Shown one piece after another: positions 26,574 to 36,124 of a DNA stretch of 64,000 nt (the first letter of the stretch is position 1; the number at the start of each line of letters is the position of its first letter). This stretch comes from Bacteroidaceae bacterium. Its GTDB lineage: Bacteria > Bacteroidota > Bacteroidia > Bacteroidales > Bacteroidaceae. The stretch covers positions 1 through 64,000 of the forward strand of contig JAFTAJ010000014.1 in NCBI GenBank assembly GCA_017458585.1, given 5' to 3'. The position numbers and the translations under genes are program-made. The notes under the pieces were generated by a model. That model searched no databases. It was given only the letters and a program-made list of their open reading frames with translations, and was not told the DNA's origin.

Positions 26574-29075
26574 ATGAATAAGCTTAACACTATGCTGGTG
26601 ACAGTCTTCATGGCTGCCGCCAGCATCACGGTGTCCGCACACGATGTGGACTCCGTAGTCGTGGCTGGCCCATACGCCGTACAGAAGCCATTAGTGATAG
26701 ATAGCGTTGATGTCAAGCAGAAGAAACTGGCAGAGACGTATGTGCTCGACGCTCCTCTCTCGCTTGACGCTGTGCGGCAGGGGAGACCGATGGCACTTTG
26801 CGATCTCAATGCCGACACGTCGCTTCGCGGACAGCTCGTCATGGCGGCTTTCACCTTTAGCCTCGACGCATACACCAAGATTGAGATAAAGGCCGACGGC
26901 CCCAAGCATAAGAAAATCATTGTCAATGGCAAGCAGGCTACCGGCCCCCAAGGATACCAGCGCGGTCAGTACTCTGTCGTCGTTAAGTATATCCCCGACA
27001 CCGCAGCCCTCACTTTGAAGGTAGAGGCCGATAGTTCTCAAATCTCAATCCTCAATCCTCAATGGTCAATGGTCAATGGCAAGCGTCCGTTCTCTCTCGA
27101 CGATGTCATGGAGATGAAGCATTTCACCGGACTCGGTCTTTCACCATCCGGCCGCTACGCTACCATCAGTACCTGGTGGTACGACCACGAGGGCAAGCAG
27201 CAACGCCGCAACGAACTCATCAATCTTGCTAATGGCACCCAATGCGTCGTTCCCCTTGGCGGCCTACGCTGGATGCCCAAGTCGGACCGCCTCCTCGGCA
27301 CTCGCACCGTTGATGGCAAACGGCAGCTCGTCAGCTATTCACCCGATAACTTTAGCGAGCAGATACTCTGTGCCGACCTCCCTGCCGACAACTACGCAAT
27401 GTCGCCCACCGAGGATTTCCTCATCCTTACCAAGAGTGAGGATGGCCCCGATCGCGAGAGCGGAGTCTATGAGATACTCAATCCGGAGGACCGCCAACCT
27501 GGCTACCGCAAGCGTACTAACCTCTCGCGCTTCGACCTTAATACAGGGCTTTTGCAGCCCCTCACCTTTGGCAATCGCAATGTCACTCTCGATGCCATAG
27601 CTCCTGATGGCAGCTATATTATTTTTACGGTGAGCCAGAACGCCATGGGGCCGCGCCCCACAGAGATCAGCTCTGCCTATCGCCTTAACCTGCAGACCAT
27701 GGTGTGCGACACACTCTTCGTGCGCGACGGCTTCGTCAGTTCCCTCACACTGCTACCCGGCACCGACAAACTCCTTGTCAAGGGTAGCGCTGAGGCTTTC
27801 CACCGCATCGGATGCACTCTGCCTGAGAGTCTCACCCCCAACTACTATGACTTCCAGCTCTTCCTGCTCGACATCAACACCCGTCAGGTGCAGCCCCTTA
27901 CCTGTGACTTCACTCCCGCCATACAGACTGTCAAAGCGCAGCGCGATGGCAAGGCGGCCTACTTTACTGCCGAGAATGGTGATTCTGTCAGTCTCTACCG
28001 CTACAATGTAGCCAACTCTACCATCACCCGCGTGGATCAGCCCCTCGAACTGGTACAGGACTTCGCTCTCTCTACCGACGGCACTACCTTATTATATTAT
28101 GGTAGCGGCCCTTGCACCCCAGAGACGCTCTATTCTATAAAGTTCGAAAGTCGCAAATCTTCAGTTTCCCCCATAGAGGGGGGACGGAAGGGGGGTCTCT
28201 CAAAGTTAGCCGACTCCGATCCCGACCGTATGGCGGAAATAGCCCTCGGCACTTGCCATGACCTGCGTTTCCGTAGCAGCCGCGGCTATGACCTCACCGC
28301 GTTCTACTACCTGCCGCCCGACTTCAATCCCGCCGCCAAGTATCCTGTCATCGTCGATTACTACGGCGGATGCACTCCCACCTCCAAGCGTTTTGGTGGG
28401 GGCGGTCATTACCCCGCTCACTATTGGAACGCGCTGGGCTATGTGGTACTGTGTTGCAATCCCTCTGGCGCCTCCGGTTTCGGACAGGAGTGGGCTTCAC
28501 GCCATGTCAACACCATGGGCGAGGGAGTGGCCGAGGATATTATCGAGACTGTTCAGCACCTTATTAATAATACTTGGGTAGATGCCGATGCCATCGGTTG
28601 CGTCAGCGCCAGCTATGGCGGCTTCATGACACAGCTTTTGCTTACAAAGACCGACATGTTTGCTGCAGGCATTAGCCATGCCGGTATCTCTGACCACACC
28701 AGCTACTGGGGCGAGGGCTACTGGGGCTACACCTATAGCCAGGTCAGCGCCGCCAACTCCTATCCCTGGACACGCAAAGACCTCTACGTAGATCGCTCGC
28801 CGCTATATAACGCCGACAAGATACACACGCCGTTGCTCTTCACCCATGGCACCGCCGACACCAACGTGCCCGTAGGCGAGAGCATACAGATGTACACCGC
28901 TCTCAAGCTGCTCGGCGTGCCCACCGCCTTTGTACTCGTCGAGGGCGAGAACCACGGCATCATGGACTTTCACAAGCGTAAGAAATGGATCAACACCATG
29001 GTTGCCTGGTTCGACAAGTACCTCAAGCACCAGCCCGCTTGGTGGGATGCCATCTATACTCCGAAAGATTTATAG
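26574..29075 (+). CDS. S9 family (DPP-IV/prolyl oligopeptidase) peptidase
   Basis: 833 residues. Signal peptide (LVTVFMAAASITVSA), beta-propeller region, then an alpha/beta hydrolase with nucleophile S680 in SASYGGFM, D762 in HGTADTNVPV and H794 in ENHGIMDF. Likely a periplasmic peptidase trimming proline-containing dipeptides or acylated peptides. Two repeat-derived insertions are visible: ISILNPQWSMVNGKR (near 157-171; CTCAATCCTCAATGG repeats), and VSPIEGGRKGGLS (near 532-544) encoded by the G/C-rich palindrome, at the propeller-hydrolase junction. The residue two before the nucleophile is Ser rather than the usual Gly. Confidence 0.88.
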   Translation: MNKLNTMLVTVFMAAASITVSAHDVDSVVVAGPYAVQKPLVIDSVDVKQKKLAETYVLDAPLSLDAVRQGRPMALCDLNADTSLRGQLVMAAFTFSLDAYTKIEIKADGPKHKKIIVNGKQATGPQGYQRGQYSVVVKYIPDTAALTLKVEADSSQISILNPQWSMVNGKRPFSLDDVMEMKHFTGLGLSPSGRYATISTWWYDHEGKQQRRNELINLANGTQCVVPLGGLRWMPKSDRLLGTRTVDGKRQLVSYSPDNFSEQILCADLPADNYAMSPTEDFLILTKSEDGPDRESGVYEILNPEDRQPGYRKRTNLSRFDLNTGLLQPLTFGNRNVTLDAIAPDGSYIIFTVSQNAMGPRPTEISSAYRLNLQTMVCDTLFVRDGFVSSLTLLPGTDKLLVKGSAEAFHRIGCTLPESLTPNYYDFQLFLLDINTRQVQPLTCDFTPAIQTVKAQRDGKAAYFTAENGDSVSLYRYNVANSTITRVDQPLELVQDFALSTDGTTLLYYGSGPCTPETLYSIKFESRKSSVSPIEGGRKGGLSKLADSDPDRMAEIALGTCHDLRFRSSRGYDLTAFYYLPPDFNPAAKYPVIVDYYGGCTPTSKRFGGGGHYPAHYWNALGYVVLCCNPSGASGFGQEWASRHVNTMGEGVAEDIIETVQHLINNTWVDADAIGCVSASYGGFMTQLLLTKTDMFAAGISHAGISDHTSYWGEGYWGYTYSQVSAANSYPWTRKDLYVDRSPLYNADKIHTPLLFTHGTADTNVPVGESIQMYTALKLLGVPTAFVLVEGENHGIMDFHKRKKWINTMVAWFDKYLKHQPAWWDAIYTPKDL
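28165..28200 (+). repeat. SSPxR-type palindromic element, in-frame copy 3
   Basis: TTTCCCCCATAGAGGGGGGA then CGGAAGGGGGGTCTCT. It encodes VSPIEGGRKGGL at the junction between the propeller and hydrolase domains of the S9 peptidase. Confidence 0.65.
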
Positions 29076-29119
29076 AGCAAATCAAATTTCTATTTTCTAA
29101 TTTCTAATTCCTAATTTCA

Positions 29120-29635
29120 ATGACAAAGTTTTTTCCCATTTTAGTTATAGGAGCCGCATTGTGCATCGCATGCGGATCGAAAGAGAAAACCGCTGAACCT
29201 ACGACGACTGAGAATGACTCCGTAGTGGTAGCCCAAGATACAAGTGCTGTTATTGCGGAGGCAGAACAGGCGACAGTTAAAACTACCGAAGAATGTAAAG
29301 CATTTCTGGAGGACTTTTATAAGAAGTTGGACAAAGACCTGCTCGACTATGCCTTTGTTAAGCGCAACCTCACCCGCAAGGCGCTCCAATATCTTGCCGA
29401 TAATTATGAATACGATTGCGAGGGCGGTGACTGCCTTGCCACATGGCTGTTCCTCTATGAGGGTGGCGGCGACATAGGTCCGCTAAAAAAGCGCACCATC
29501 CAGTCGATAGACGAAAATACCTATCAAGTTACTAGCGTCTATGATAACCCCGATGGCGATTATAAGTACACCGTGCAGCTCGGTCTTGTAAAGGATGGCG
29601 ACACCTACAAGATTGACACCGTCAAGCCCATTTAA
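29120..29635 (+). CDS. Lipoprotein of unknown function (DUF3828-like layout)
   Basis: 171 residues. Lipobox-containing signal LVIGAALCIACGS, an acidic linker (to about residue 48), then a compact domain with VKTTEECKAFLEDFYKKL and a C-terminal YKYTVQLGLVKDGDTYKIDTVKP. The latter resembles small NTF2/DUF3828-like lipoproteins that end with a beta strand pair; identification is tentative. Starts after a TTTCTAATTTCTAATTCC repeat run and ends 6 bases before the phosphatase gene, so the two are probably co-transcribed. Confidence 0.65.
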   Translation: MTKFFPILVIGAALCIACGSKEKTAEPTTTENDSVVVAQDTSAVIAEAEQATVKTTEECKAFLEDFYKKLDKDLLDYAFVKRNLTRKALQYLADNYEYDCEGGDCLATWLFLYEGGGDIGPLKKRTIQSIDENTYQVTSVYDNPDGDYKYTVQLGLVKDGDTYKIDTVKPI

Positions 29636-29641
29636 GTAGTA

Positions 29642-30106
29642 ATGACCAAACTCCTCTTCATCTGTCTCGGCAATATCTGTCGCTCGCCTATGGCGGAGAC
29701 CATCTTCCGTCAGCTCGTGCAGCAGCGTGGCCTTGAGGATAGTTTCGAGATAGACTCTGCCGGTCTCCACAATTACCACGAGGGCGAGATGGCTGACAAC
29801 CGTATGCGTCGCCACGCCTCTATGCACGGCTACCATATCACCCACCGCTCGCGCCCGATAGAACTGGCCGACTTCTCCCACTTCGATTACATCATCGGCA
29901 TGGACCGTCAGAACATCCGTGCCCTTGAGTCTATGCAGCCAGTTGGCAGTAGTGCGCAGATACTCGACATGGCATCATTCCTCCGCAAGCATCAGGCGGA
30001 TAGTGTCCCCGATCCCTACTATGGCGGCGACCAAGGCTTCGAGTACGTCATCACCCTCCTCGAGGATGCCTGCGCAGCGCTACTCGACCATCTCTCCAAC
30101 AGCTGA
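29642..30106 (+). CDS. Low-molecular-weight protein-tyrosine phosphatase
   Basis: 154 residues. The active-site loop CLGNICRS (Cys8 to Arg14) lies at the N-terminus and the general-acid aspartate in SVPDPYYGGDQGF near residue 122, both in the family arrangement. Dephosphorylates tyrosine (or arginine) residues, in bacteria often on capsule- or stress-related kinases, but no kinase is encoded nearby. The catalytic set is intact. Confidence 0.92.
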   Translation: MTKLLFICLGNICRSPMAETIFRQLVQQRGLEDSFEIDSAGLHNYHEGEMADNRMRRHASMHGYHITHRSRPIELADFSHFDYIIGMDRQNIRALESMQPVGSSAQILDMASFLRKHQADSVPDPYYGGDQGFEYVITLLEDACAALLDHLSNS

Positions 30107-30199
30107 GGCTTTTTTCTAGGAAAAATTCTTTGTTTCTGCGAAATAATACCGCGTGTTTCGCGTTATTAAGATAAAAGATAAACCCTAAAATTTGATATT

Positions 30200-30682
30200 A
30201 TGATTAAAAGAAACCTCTTCCGATTGATGGCCCTCATGATGGTCACAACCCTCTGCATGGGCTTCGCAGCCTGTGGCGATGACGACGACGACAACGATTC
30301 TCCCATCGTCTCCACCTGGACTAACGTCAGCAATGATAACCAGGCCTTCCAGTTCAAGTCCAATGGCGAGGTGATAAACCATCTCGTTAACCCCAAGCTC
30401 AAAGGAGTGGTGGACAACGAGCTCAGCGACTCTGAAGTCGAGAGATATGTATATGGCACCTACACACTCAGCGGCAACAACTACACCATCACCTGGACTC
30501 GCGAGAGAACTCAAGTGGTGAAGAGCGACGGCTCACGCGAATGGGTGGAGAAGACCTACAGCCCGGCCAAGATTGATCAGGGTACCTTCACCATCACCAA
30601 GGACGGTGACACCTACTTCCTCACACTCAATACCGACGAGGGCGGTGGCATCTCTTCCTCCTGGCGAGGGTGGAGTGAATAA
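30200..30682 (+). CDS. Lipocalin-like lipoprotein
   Basis: 160 residues. Signal with lipobox GFAACGD, an Asp/Asn-rich linker (DDDDDNDS), then a beta-rich domain beginning IVSTWTNVS and containing FQFKSNGEV and GTYTLSGNNYTITW. Repeated short strands with glycine turns fit the small lipocalin-like lipoproteins common in Bacteroidales. Ligand unknown. Followed directly by a strong hairpin terminator. Confidence 0.65.
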   Translation: MIKRNLFRLMALMMVTTLCMGFAACGDDDDDNDSPIVSTWTNVSNDNQAFQFKSNGEVINHLVNPKLKGVVDNELSDSEVERYVYGTYTLSGNNYTITWTRERTQVVKSDGSREWVEKTYSPAKIDQGTFTITKDGDTYFLTLNTDEGGGISSSWRGWSE

Positions 30683-30686
30683 AATA

Positions 30687-30723
30687 TAATAGAGGCGGAG
30701 CCCACGGGTTCCGCCTCTATTAG
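30687..30723. terminator. Bidirectional terminator between the lipocalin-like gene and fabD
   Basis: Stem AATAGAGGCGGAGCCC / GGTTCCGCCTCTATT with a 3-base loop and one wobble. T-rich sequence follows on the minus side and a short AGTTAAAAG on the plus side, so it probably ends both the plus-strand lipoprotein message and the minus-strand fabD message. Confidence 0.75.
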
Positions 30724-30772
30724 TTAAAAGAGAATAGAGAAAAATTTCTAATTTCTAATTTCTAATGTCTAA

Positions 30773-31672
30773 TTATTGTTCCAGCCCGTGCACGCGGACA
30801 CCCTCCTGGCCGTGGGCTATCTTGGCAATCATGCCCTGGAGGGCCTTGCCGGGACCGCACTCGGTAAAGTCGGTGGCACCGTCGGCTAGCATGGCCTGCA
30901 CCTCGTAGGTCCAGCGTACGGGAGCCGTGAGCTGGGCGATGAGGTTCTGCTTGATCTCGTCAGCGTCGGTGTGAGCCTTGGCGTCCACATTCTGATAGAC
31001 GGGACACTTGGGAGCGCTGAACTCGGTGGCCTCGATGGCTGCCTGCAGCTCATCCTTGGCGGGCTGCATGAGGGGCGAGTGGAAGGCGCCGCCTACGGGC
31101 AGGGGCAGTGCGCGCTTGGCACCGGCGGCCTTGAGAGCCTCGCATGCTGCGTTGACTGCCTCCACATTGCCGGAGATAACGAGCTGGCCGGGGTTGTTGT
31201 AGTTGGCGGGCACCACGATGTTGCCGGGCTGCGAAACCTCAGCGCACACCTTCTCTACTGTCTCGTCGTCGAGACCTATGATGGCGGCCATGGTGGAGGG
31301 AGCTGCCTCGCACGCCTTCTGCATGGCCATGGCACGCTGGCTGACAAGCTTCAGGCCATCCTCAAAACTGAGAGCACCGGCTGCCACGAGGGCAGAGAAC
31401 TCGCCGAGGGAGTGACCGCCTACCATATCGAAGTCGGCCTTGTCGCCGGCGCAGATGGCGCTGATGACGGAGTGGAGGAACACGGCGGGCTGCGTCACCT
31501 TAGTCTGCTTCAGCTCTTCGGGAGTGCCCTCAAACATAATCTTGGTAATCTCAAAGCCAAGAATCTCGTTGGCTTTGTCAAACAGTTCCTTTGCCTTGGG
31601 ATTGCTGTCGTAGAGGTCTTTGCCCATTCCGGGGAACTGGGCGCCCTGACCGGGGAATACGAATGATTTCAT
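30773..31672 (-). CDS. fabD: Malonyl-CoA:ACP transacylase
   Basis: 299 residues. FPGQGAQFPGMG near the N-terminus, nucleophile Ser88 in GGHSLGEFSAL, QxxR-like QRAMAMQ and the late GGAFHSPLM with the catalytic His. Transfers malonyl groups to acyl carrier protein for fatty acid synthesis. Last gene of the minus-strand purB-rluB-asnS-pyrK-pyrD-fabD run, 33 bases after pyrD. Confidence 0.95.
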   Translation of the reverse strand: MKSFVFPGQGAQFPGMGKDLYDSNPKAKELFDKANEILGFEITKIMFEGTPEELKQTKVTQPAVFLHSVISAICAGDKADFDMVGGHSLGEFSALVAAGALSFEDGLKLVSQRAMAMQKACEAAPSTMAAIIGLDDETVEKVCAEVSQPGNIVVPANYNNPGQLVISGNVEAVNAACEALKAAGAKRALPLPVGGAFHSPLMQPAKDELQAAIEATEFSAPKCPVYQNVDAKAHTDADEIKQNLIAQLTAPVRWTYEVQAMLADGATDFTECGPGKALQGMIAKIAHGQEGVRVHGLEQ

Positions 31673-31705
31673 GTTATTTGATATTTGAAATTTGATATTT
31701 GAAAT

Positions 31706-32617
31706 TCAATTCTTCAATGCTCCGATTATTTCATGCACATCGGCTACGCCGTGACGGTCTAGCCACTGGTCGATGCCGTCGGCTATCTTGCCACTGGCGG
31801 CGGGGTCGATGAAGTTGGCGGTGCCCACCTGTATGGCCGTCGCTCCGGCCATGAGGAACTCGATGGCGTCTTCAGCAGTCATGATGCCGCCGAGGCCGAT
31901 GACGGGGATGCTGACGGCCTTGGCCACCTGGTGCACCATGCGCACGGCCACTGGCTTGATGGCGGGGCCGGAGAGTCCGCCGGTGCCTATGCTCAGACGC
32001 GGGCAGCGACGCTCAATGTCTATGGACATGCCCATAAGAGTGTTGATGAGCGAGACGGCATCGGCGCCCTCGTCCTCCACAGCGCGAGCAATGGCGGTGA
32101 TGTCGGTGACATTGGGCGAGAGCTTGACGATGAGTGTCTTGCTATAGTTGCGGCGCACGGCACGCACCACAGAGGCTGCTCCCTGGCAGCTGACTCCGAA
32201 CGCCATGCCCCCGTCCTTGACATTGGGGCACGAGATATTGAGCTCGATGGCGGGTATCTTGTCGAGAGTGTTAACCACAGCGGCGCACTCGGCGTAGTTG
32301 TCGGGACTGGAGCCGCTGACATTGACAATGACATTGGTGTCCATATCCTTGAGCTGAGGATAGATATGCTCGACGAAGTAATGGACGCCCTTGTTCTGCA
32401 GGCCCACGCAGTTGAGCATGCCGCTGGCTGTCTCTGCCATGCGGGGATAGTCGTTACCCTCGCGTGGTAGCAAAGTGGTGCCCTTGACGATGATGCCGCC
32501 GAGCTTGCTCATCGGCACGAAGTCCTCAAACTCCAGGCCGTAGCCGAAAGTGCCGGAGGCCGTCATCACGGGATTGCGCAGAGTGAGTCCTGCTATCTGT
32601 ACGCTCAGAGTTGCCAT
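31706..32617 (-). CDS. pyrD: Dihydroorotate dehydrogenase, class 1B catalytic subunit
   Basis: 303 residues from ATG 32617, chosen because [18 protein letters not shown] is the family's conserved start; upstream codons overlap pyrK. Active-site Cys in [15 protein letters not shown]-binding [11 protein letters not shown] and [12 protein letters not shown]. Oxidises dihydroorotate to orotate. It pairs with PyrK, encoded just upstream with a 13-base overlap, which passes the electrons to NAD. Confidence 0.93.
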   Translation of the reverse strand: MATLSVQIAGLTLRNPVMTASGTFGYGLEFEDFVPMSKLGGIIVKGTTLLPREGNDYPRMAETASGMLNCVGLQNKGVHYFVEHIYPQLKDMDTNVIVNVSGSSPDNYAECAAVVNTLDKIPAIELNISCPNVKDGGMAFGVSCQGAASVVRAVRRNYSKTLIVKLSPNVTDITAIARAVEDEGADAVSLINTLMGMSIDIERRCPRLSIGTGGLSGPAIKPVAVRMVHQVAKAVSIPVIGLGGIMTAEDAIEFLMAGATAIQVGTANFIDPAASGKIADGIDQWLDRHGVADVHEIIGALKN

Positions 32618-33372
32618 GTCAGTTGGTTGATATTGAATACGGGGCCTTCGGTGCATACGCACACGTTACCCTTCACTGTCTTCTCCACGCAGCAGAGGCA
32701 TGCGCCGAGGCCGCATGCCATCATATTCTCGAGGCTCACCTCGCAGTCAATGTTTTGCTGCTTGGCATAGTGGGCCACAGCTACCATCATAGGCTTGGGA
32801 CCGCACACCATTATCTTGTCGAAGTGCTCCGACTGCAGGGCGCTGTGCTGGGTGACGAAGCCGCGCTCGCCGAGGCTGCCGTCTTCCGTGGTTATCAGCA
32901 CGCGGCCTATCTGCTCAAAGAGGTCGCGCTCCAGCACCCCGCTGGCGGTGCGTGCTCCGAGCAGGAAGACAGGCTCTGCGCCGTTGTCTTTAAGTGCACG
33001 ACCTGCGTATAGTAGGGGGGCAATGCCCACTCCGCCTCCTACGAGGAGCACTGTACCCTTGGCCTCGCTGACGCTGAAGCCGTTGCCCAGCGGTAGCACG
33101 AGGTTGAGGGTGTCGCCGCTGCGCAGGGTGCCGAGTGCCTTGGTGCCTTCGCCAATCATCTGCACCATGAGCCATAGCTGCCCGCCCTCTACATTATTTA
33201 TAGAAATAGGTAGGCGCAGGAATGTGTCCTTGTTGGCCGGCGAGAGCACCTGTACAAACTGTCCGGGCTGCATCGTCGGCATATTGCCGTCGGCAGGCCG
33301 AAGCTTGAGCAGGATGTTGCGCAGGTCGAGCTGCTCGTTGCTGGTGATGACGAAGTCTTTGGCGTATTTCAC
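32605..33372 (-). CDS. pyrK: Dihydroorotate dehydrogenase electron transfer subunit
   Basis: 255 residues from GTG 33372, 4 bases after the asnS stop; the longer frame would run into asnS. FAD-binding [14 protein letters not shown]-binding [19 protein letters not shown], and a C-terminal 2Fe-2S site with four cysteines in the pattern [10 protein letters not shown] ... VCVC. Couples FMN in PyrD to NAD reduction in pyrimidine synthesis. The start overlap and spacing indicate translational coupling on both sides. Confidence 0.93.
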   Translation of the reverse strand: MKYAKDFVITSNEQLDLRNILLKLRPADGNMPTMQPGQFVQVLSPANKDTFLRLPISINNVEGGQLWLMVQMIGEGTKALGTLRSGDTLNLVLPLGNGFSVSEAKGTVLLVGGGVGIAPLLYAGRALKDNGAEPVFLLGARTASGVLERDLFEQIGRVLITTEDGSLGERGFVTQHSALQSEHFDKIMVCGPKPMMVAVAHYAKQQNIDCEVSLENMMACGLGACLCCVEKTVKGNVCVCTEGPVFNINQLTWQL

Positions 33373-33376
33373 GATT

Positions 33377-34798
33377 TTAGAATTCTGCTGTCTTAGGAGT
33401 GCGTGGGAACGGGATGACATCGCGGATGTTCTGCATACCCGTTACGAAGAGCATCAGACGCTCGAAGCCGAGGCCGAAGCCGCCGTGGGGACAGGTGCCG
33501 AAGCGGCGGGTGTCGAGGTACCACCACATGTCCTTCATCGGGATGTTGCGCTCCTTGATCTCGCCCATCAGTTTGTCATAGTCCTCCTCACGGACGGAGC
33601 CACCGATAATCTCGCCAATCTGCGGGAAGAGCACGTCAGTGCCTTGCACAGTCTGCTCCTGCGGCTGGCCGTTGAGCTCTGGCACGGTGTCGTCAATCTT
33701 CATGTAGAAAGCCTTTATCTTCTTGGGATAGTGCGTCATGATGACGGGCTTCTTGAAGTATTCCTCCACGAGGTAGCGCTCATGCTCGGAGGCGAGGTCA
33801 TCGCCCCAGTTGCACGGGAACTCAAACTTGCGGCCCTGCTTGATGGCCTCCTGCAGTATGCGGATGCCCTCGGTGTAGTCGAGGCGCACAAAGTCGGTGT
33901 CGATAACGCTGTTGAGACGCTCGAGCAGACCTTTGTCAATCATCTTGTTGAGGAACTCGAGGTCGTCCTGGCAGTTGTCGAGAGCCCAGCGTACGCAGTA
34001 CTTGATGAAGTCCTCCTCGAGATCCATGAGGTCGTCGAGGTCAATGAAGGCTACCTCCGGCTCTATCATCCAGAACTCTGCGAGGTGGCGCGGTGTGTTG
34101 CTGTTCTCGGCACGGAAGGTGGGACCGAAGGTGTAGATGGCTCCCAGTGCGGTAGCTCCCAGCTCGCCCTCCAGCTGTCCGCTGACGGTGAGCGATGTCT
34201 GCTTGCCGAAGAAGTCGTCGCTGTAGTCTATCTTGCCTTCCTTATCTTTCTTGAGATCGTAGAGATTCTTGGTAGTAACCTGGAACATCTGGCCTGCTCC
34301 CTCGCAGTCGCTGGCGGTGATGATGGGGGAGTGGAAGTAGTAGTAGCCATGCTCATGGAAATAGGTGTGGATGGCCATTGCCATGTTGTGGCGTATGCGC
34401 AGCACAGCTCCGAAGGTATTGGTGCGCAGTCGCATGTGGGCATGCTGGCGCATATATTCGAATGTCTGGCCCTTCTTCTGCATGGGGTAGTCGGCGTCGC
34501 AGGTGCCGAAGACCTTAATCTCAGTGGCCTGTATCTCTGCAGCCTGTCCTGAGCCGATGCTCTCCACCAGCTGTCCGGTGCAGCTGAGGCATGCACCGGT
34601 AGTAATCTGCTTGAGGAGCTCCTCGTCAAATTTGTCGGCATCGGCCACAATCTGTATGTTTTTGATTGTGGAGCCGTCGTTGAGGGCGATGAAGTTAACG
34701 GACTTGCTGCCGCGCTTGGTGCGCACCCAGCCCATTACTGTCACTTCGCTTCCGTAGTCTGTGCGCTTCAGCGCATCGATTATCTTTGTACGTTTCAT
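33377..34798 (-). CDS. asnS: Asparaginyl-tRNA synthetase
   Basis: 473 residues. N-terminal OB fold ([23 protein letters not shown]), class II motif 2 [21 protein letters not shown], motif 3 [16 protein letters not shown]. Charges tRNA-Asn directly, so the Asp-tRNA(Asn) amidation route should be unnecessary here. Third gene of the minus-strand run, 36 bases after the rluB-like gene. Confidence 0.96.
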   Translation of the reverse strand: MKRTKIIDALKRTDYGSEVTVMGWVRTKRGSKSVNFIALNDGSTIKNIQIVADADKFDEELLKQITTGACLSCTGQLVESIGSGQAAEIQATEIKVFGTCDADYPMQKKGQTFEYMRQHAHMRLRTNTFGAVLRIRHNMAMAIHTYFHEHGYYYFHSPIITASDCEGAGQMFQVTTKNLYDLKKDKEGKIDYSDDFFGKQTSLTVSGQLEGELGATALGAIYTFGPTFRAENSNTPRHLAEFWMIEPEVAFIDLDDLMDLEEDFIKYCVRWALDNCQDDLEFLNKMIDKGLLERLNSVIDTDFVRLDYTEGIRILQEAIKQGRKFEFPCNWGDDLASEHERYLVEEYFKKPVIMTHYPKKIKAFYMKIDDTVPELNGQPQEQTVQGTDVLFPQIGEIIGGSVREEDYDKLMGEIKERNIPMKDMWWYLDTRRFGTCPHGGFGLGFERLMLFVTGMQNIRDVIPFPRTPKTAEF

Positions 34799-34834
34799 AG
34801 GTTTATCTTCAGTTCCAAATTTCTAATTCCTAAT

Positions 34835-36076
34835 TTACTCATACGCTCCCATGCGGAGGAAGTTCACTTCGTTCTCCTCGAGGAAACGCCACTGTCCGCG
34901 GCGCAGATTCTTCTTGGTTAGTCCGGCGAAATAGACGCGGTCGAGCTTTTTTACCTTGTAGCCGAGGTTTTCGAAGATGCGGCGCACGATACGGTTCTTG
35001 CCGCTGTGAATCTCAATGCCAATTTGCGTGCGGTCATTCTCGCTAGCATACTCCACGCGGTCGGCCTTTATCTCGCCGTCCTCCAGGGTGATGCCCTCGA
35101 GAATCTTCTGCATATCGGCAAAGCTGACGGGTCTGTCGCAGAACACGTGGTAGATCTTCTTCTTCATATACTGCGGGTGCATCATCTTGGCGGCCATCTC
35201 GCCGTCGTTGGTGAGCAGCAGCACACCGGTGGTGTTGCGGTCGAGGCGTCCTACGGGGTAGATGCGCTCGGGGCAGGCGTTCTTCACGAGGTCCATCACA
35301 ATCTTGCGTCCCTCGGGGTCGTCGGCGGTGGTGACATAGCCCTTGGGCTTGTTCATGAGGATGTATATCTTGTCCTCCATGCTGACGGGCTTGTCCTTGA
35401 AGAGCACTTCGTCGGTGCGCAGCACTTTGTGGCCGAGCTCAGTGATGACGATGCCGTTGACCTTTACTTCACCAGCGCTGATATGGGTGTCGGCCTCGCG
35501 GCGTGAGCATACTCCGGCATTGGCGAGGTAGCGGTTGAGGCGAATGGGCTCGTTGGGGTCGATGTTCTCCTCCTTGTATCGCAGCACCTTCTGAGTGTTG
35601 TACTTGGCGCTGGGGTCGTAGTCATCGGTGCGCTTGCGGTAGGGGCGCTGTGGACGGCTCTTGAAGCCGCCGCGCTGGAATCCGCCGCGCTGGAAGCTGC
35701 GTGGCTTGAAACCGTCCTCGCGGTCGAAGCCGCTGAAGGAGCGCTCGCCGTCAGCGGCATACGACGGACGGCTGCCATAGGGTTTGCTGTAGCGTGGACG
35801 CTGCTGGAACTCCTGACTGCCATTGTAGCGCGGAGAATAGCCGTAGCTGCGCTCTTTATACTGCGGGCGATAGGGGCGCTCTGCTCTCTGATATGACGAG
35901 CGGTAGGCTCCCTGGCCTCCATAGTTAACTTTCTCGCCTCTGGTGAAATGCTGGCGACGGTGGCGATAGGTGGTTTCACCTGAGTTTTGCTCCTGACGGT
36001 CGCCGGACTGCGTGTTTGTCTCTTCGTTTAACGGTTTGGTGTTCTCTGTCTCGTTGTAGTTGTTGTCAAAATCCAT
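34835..36076 (-). CDS. rluB: RluB-like 23S rRNA pseudouridine synthase with Arg/Gly-rich extension
   Basis: 413 residues from ATG 36076. The first 165 residues are disordered, rich in Arg, Gly, Tyr and Ser (RGGFQRGGFKSRPQRPYRKR), and likely bind RNA. Then an S4 domain (IRLNRYLANAGVCSRREAD) and the catalytic domain with Asp in GRLDRNTTGVLLLTNDG and IHSGKNRIVRRIFENLGY. Modifies a uridine in 23S rRNA. The long N-terminal extension is common in Bacteroidales but absent from the Escherichia coli enzyme. Confidence 0.88.
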   Translation of the reverse strand: MDFDNNYNETENTKPLNEETNTQSGDRQEQNSGETTYRHRRQHFTRGEKVNYGGQGAYRSSYQRAERPYRPQYKERSYGYSPRYNGSQEFQQRPRYSKPYGSRPSYAADGERSFSGFDREDGFKPRSFQRGGFQRGGFKSRPQRPYRKRTDDYDPSAKYNTQKVLRYKEENIDPNEPIRLNRYLANAGVCSRREADTHISAGEVKVNGIVITELGHKVLRTDEVLFKDKPVSMEDKIYILMNKPKGYVTTADDPEGRKIVMDLVKNACPERIYPVGRLDRNTTGVLLLTNDGEMAAKMMHPQYMKKKIYHVFCDRPVSFADMQKILEGITLEDGEIKADRVEYASENDRTQIGIEIHSGKNRIVRRIFENLGYKVKKLDRVYFAGLTKKNLRRGQWRFLEENEVNFLRMGAYE

Positions 36077-36124
36077 TTGTTTGTTTCTTTTTTGCGCCTT
36101 CACGGCGTGGATGTTAATGATTTG

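Noticed and set aside
30142-30167. AATAATACCGCG / CGCGTTATT hairpin before the lipocalin-like gene as a terminator or riboswitch
   Set aside because: The stem is short and interrupted and no T-run follows; no known riboswitch pattern.
32795-34552. A 585-residue open frame on the plus strand
   Set aside because: It is antisense to pyrK and asnS, which are unmistakable.
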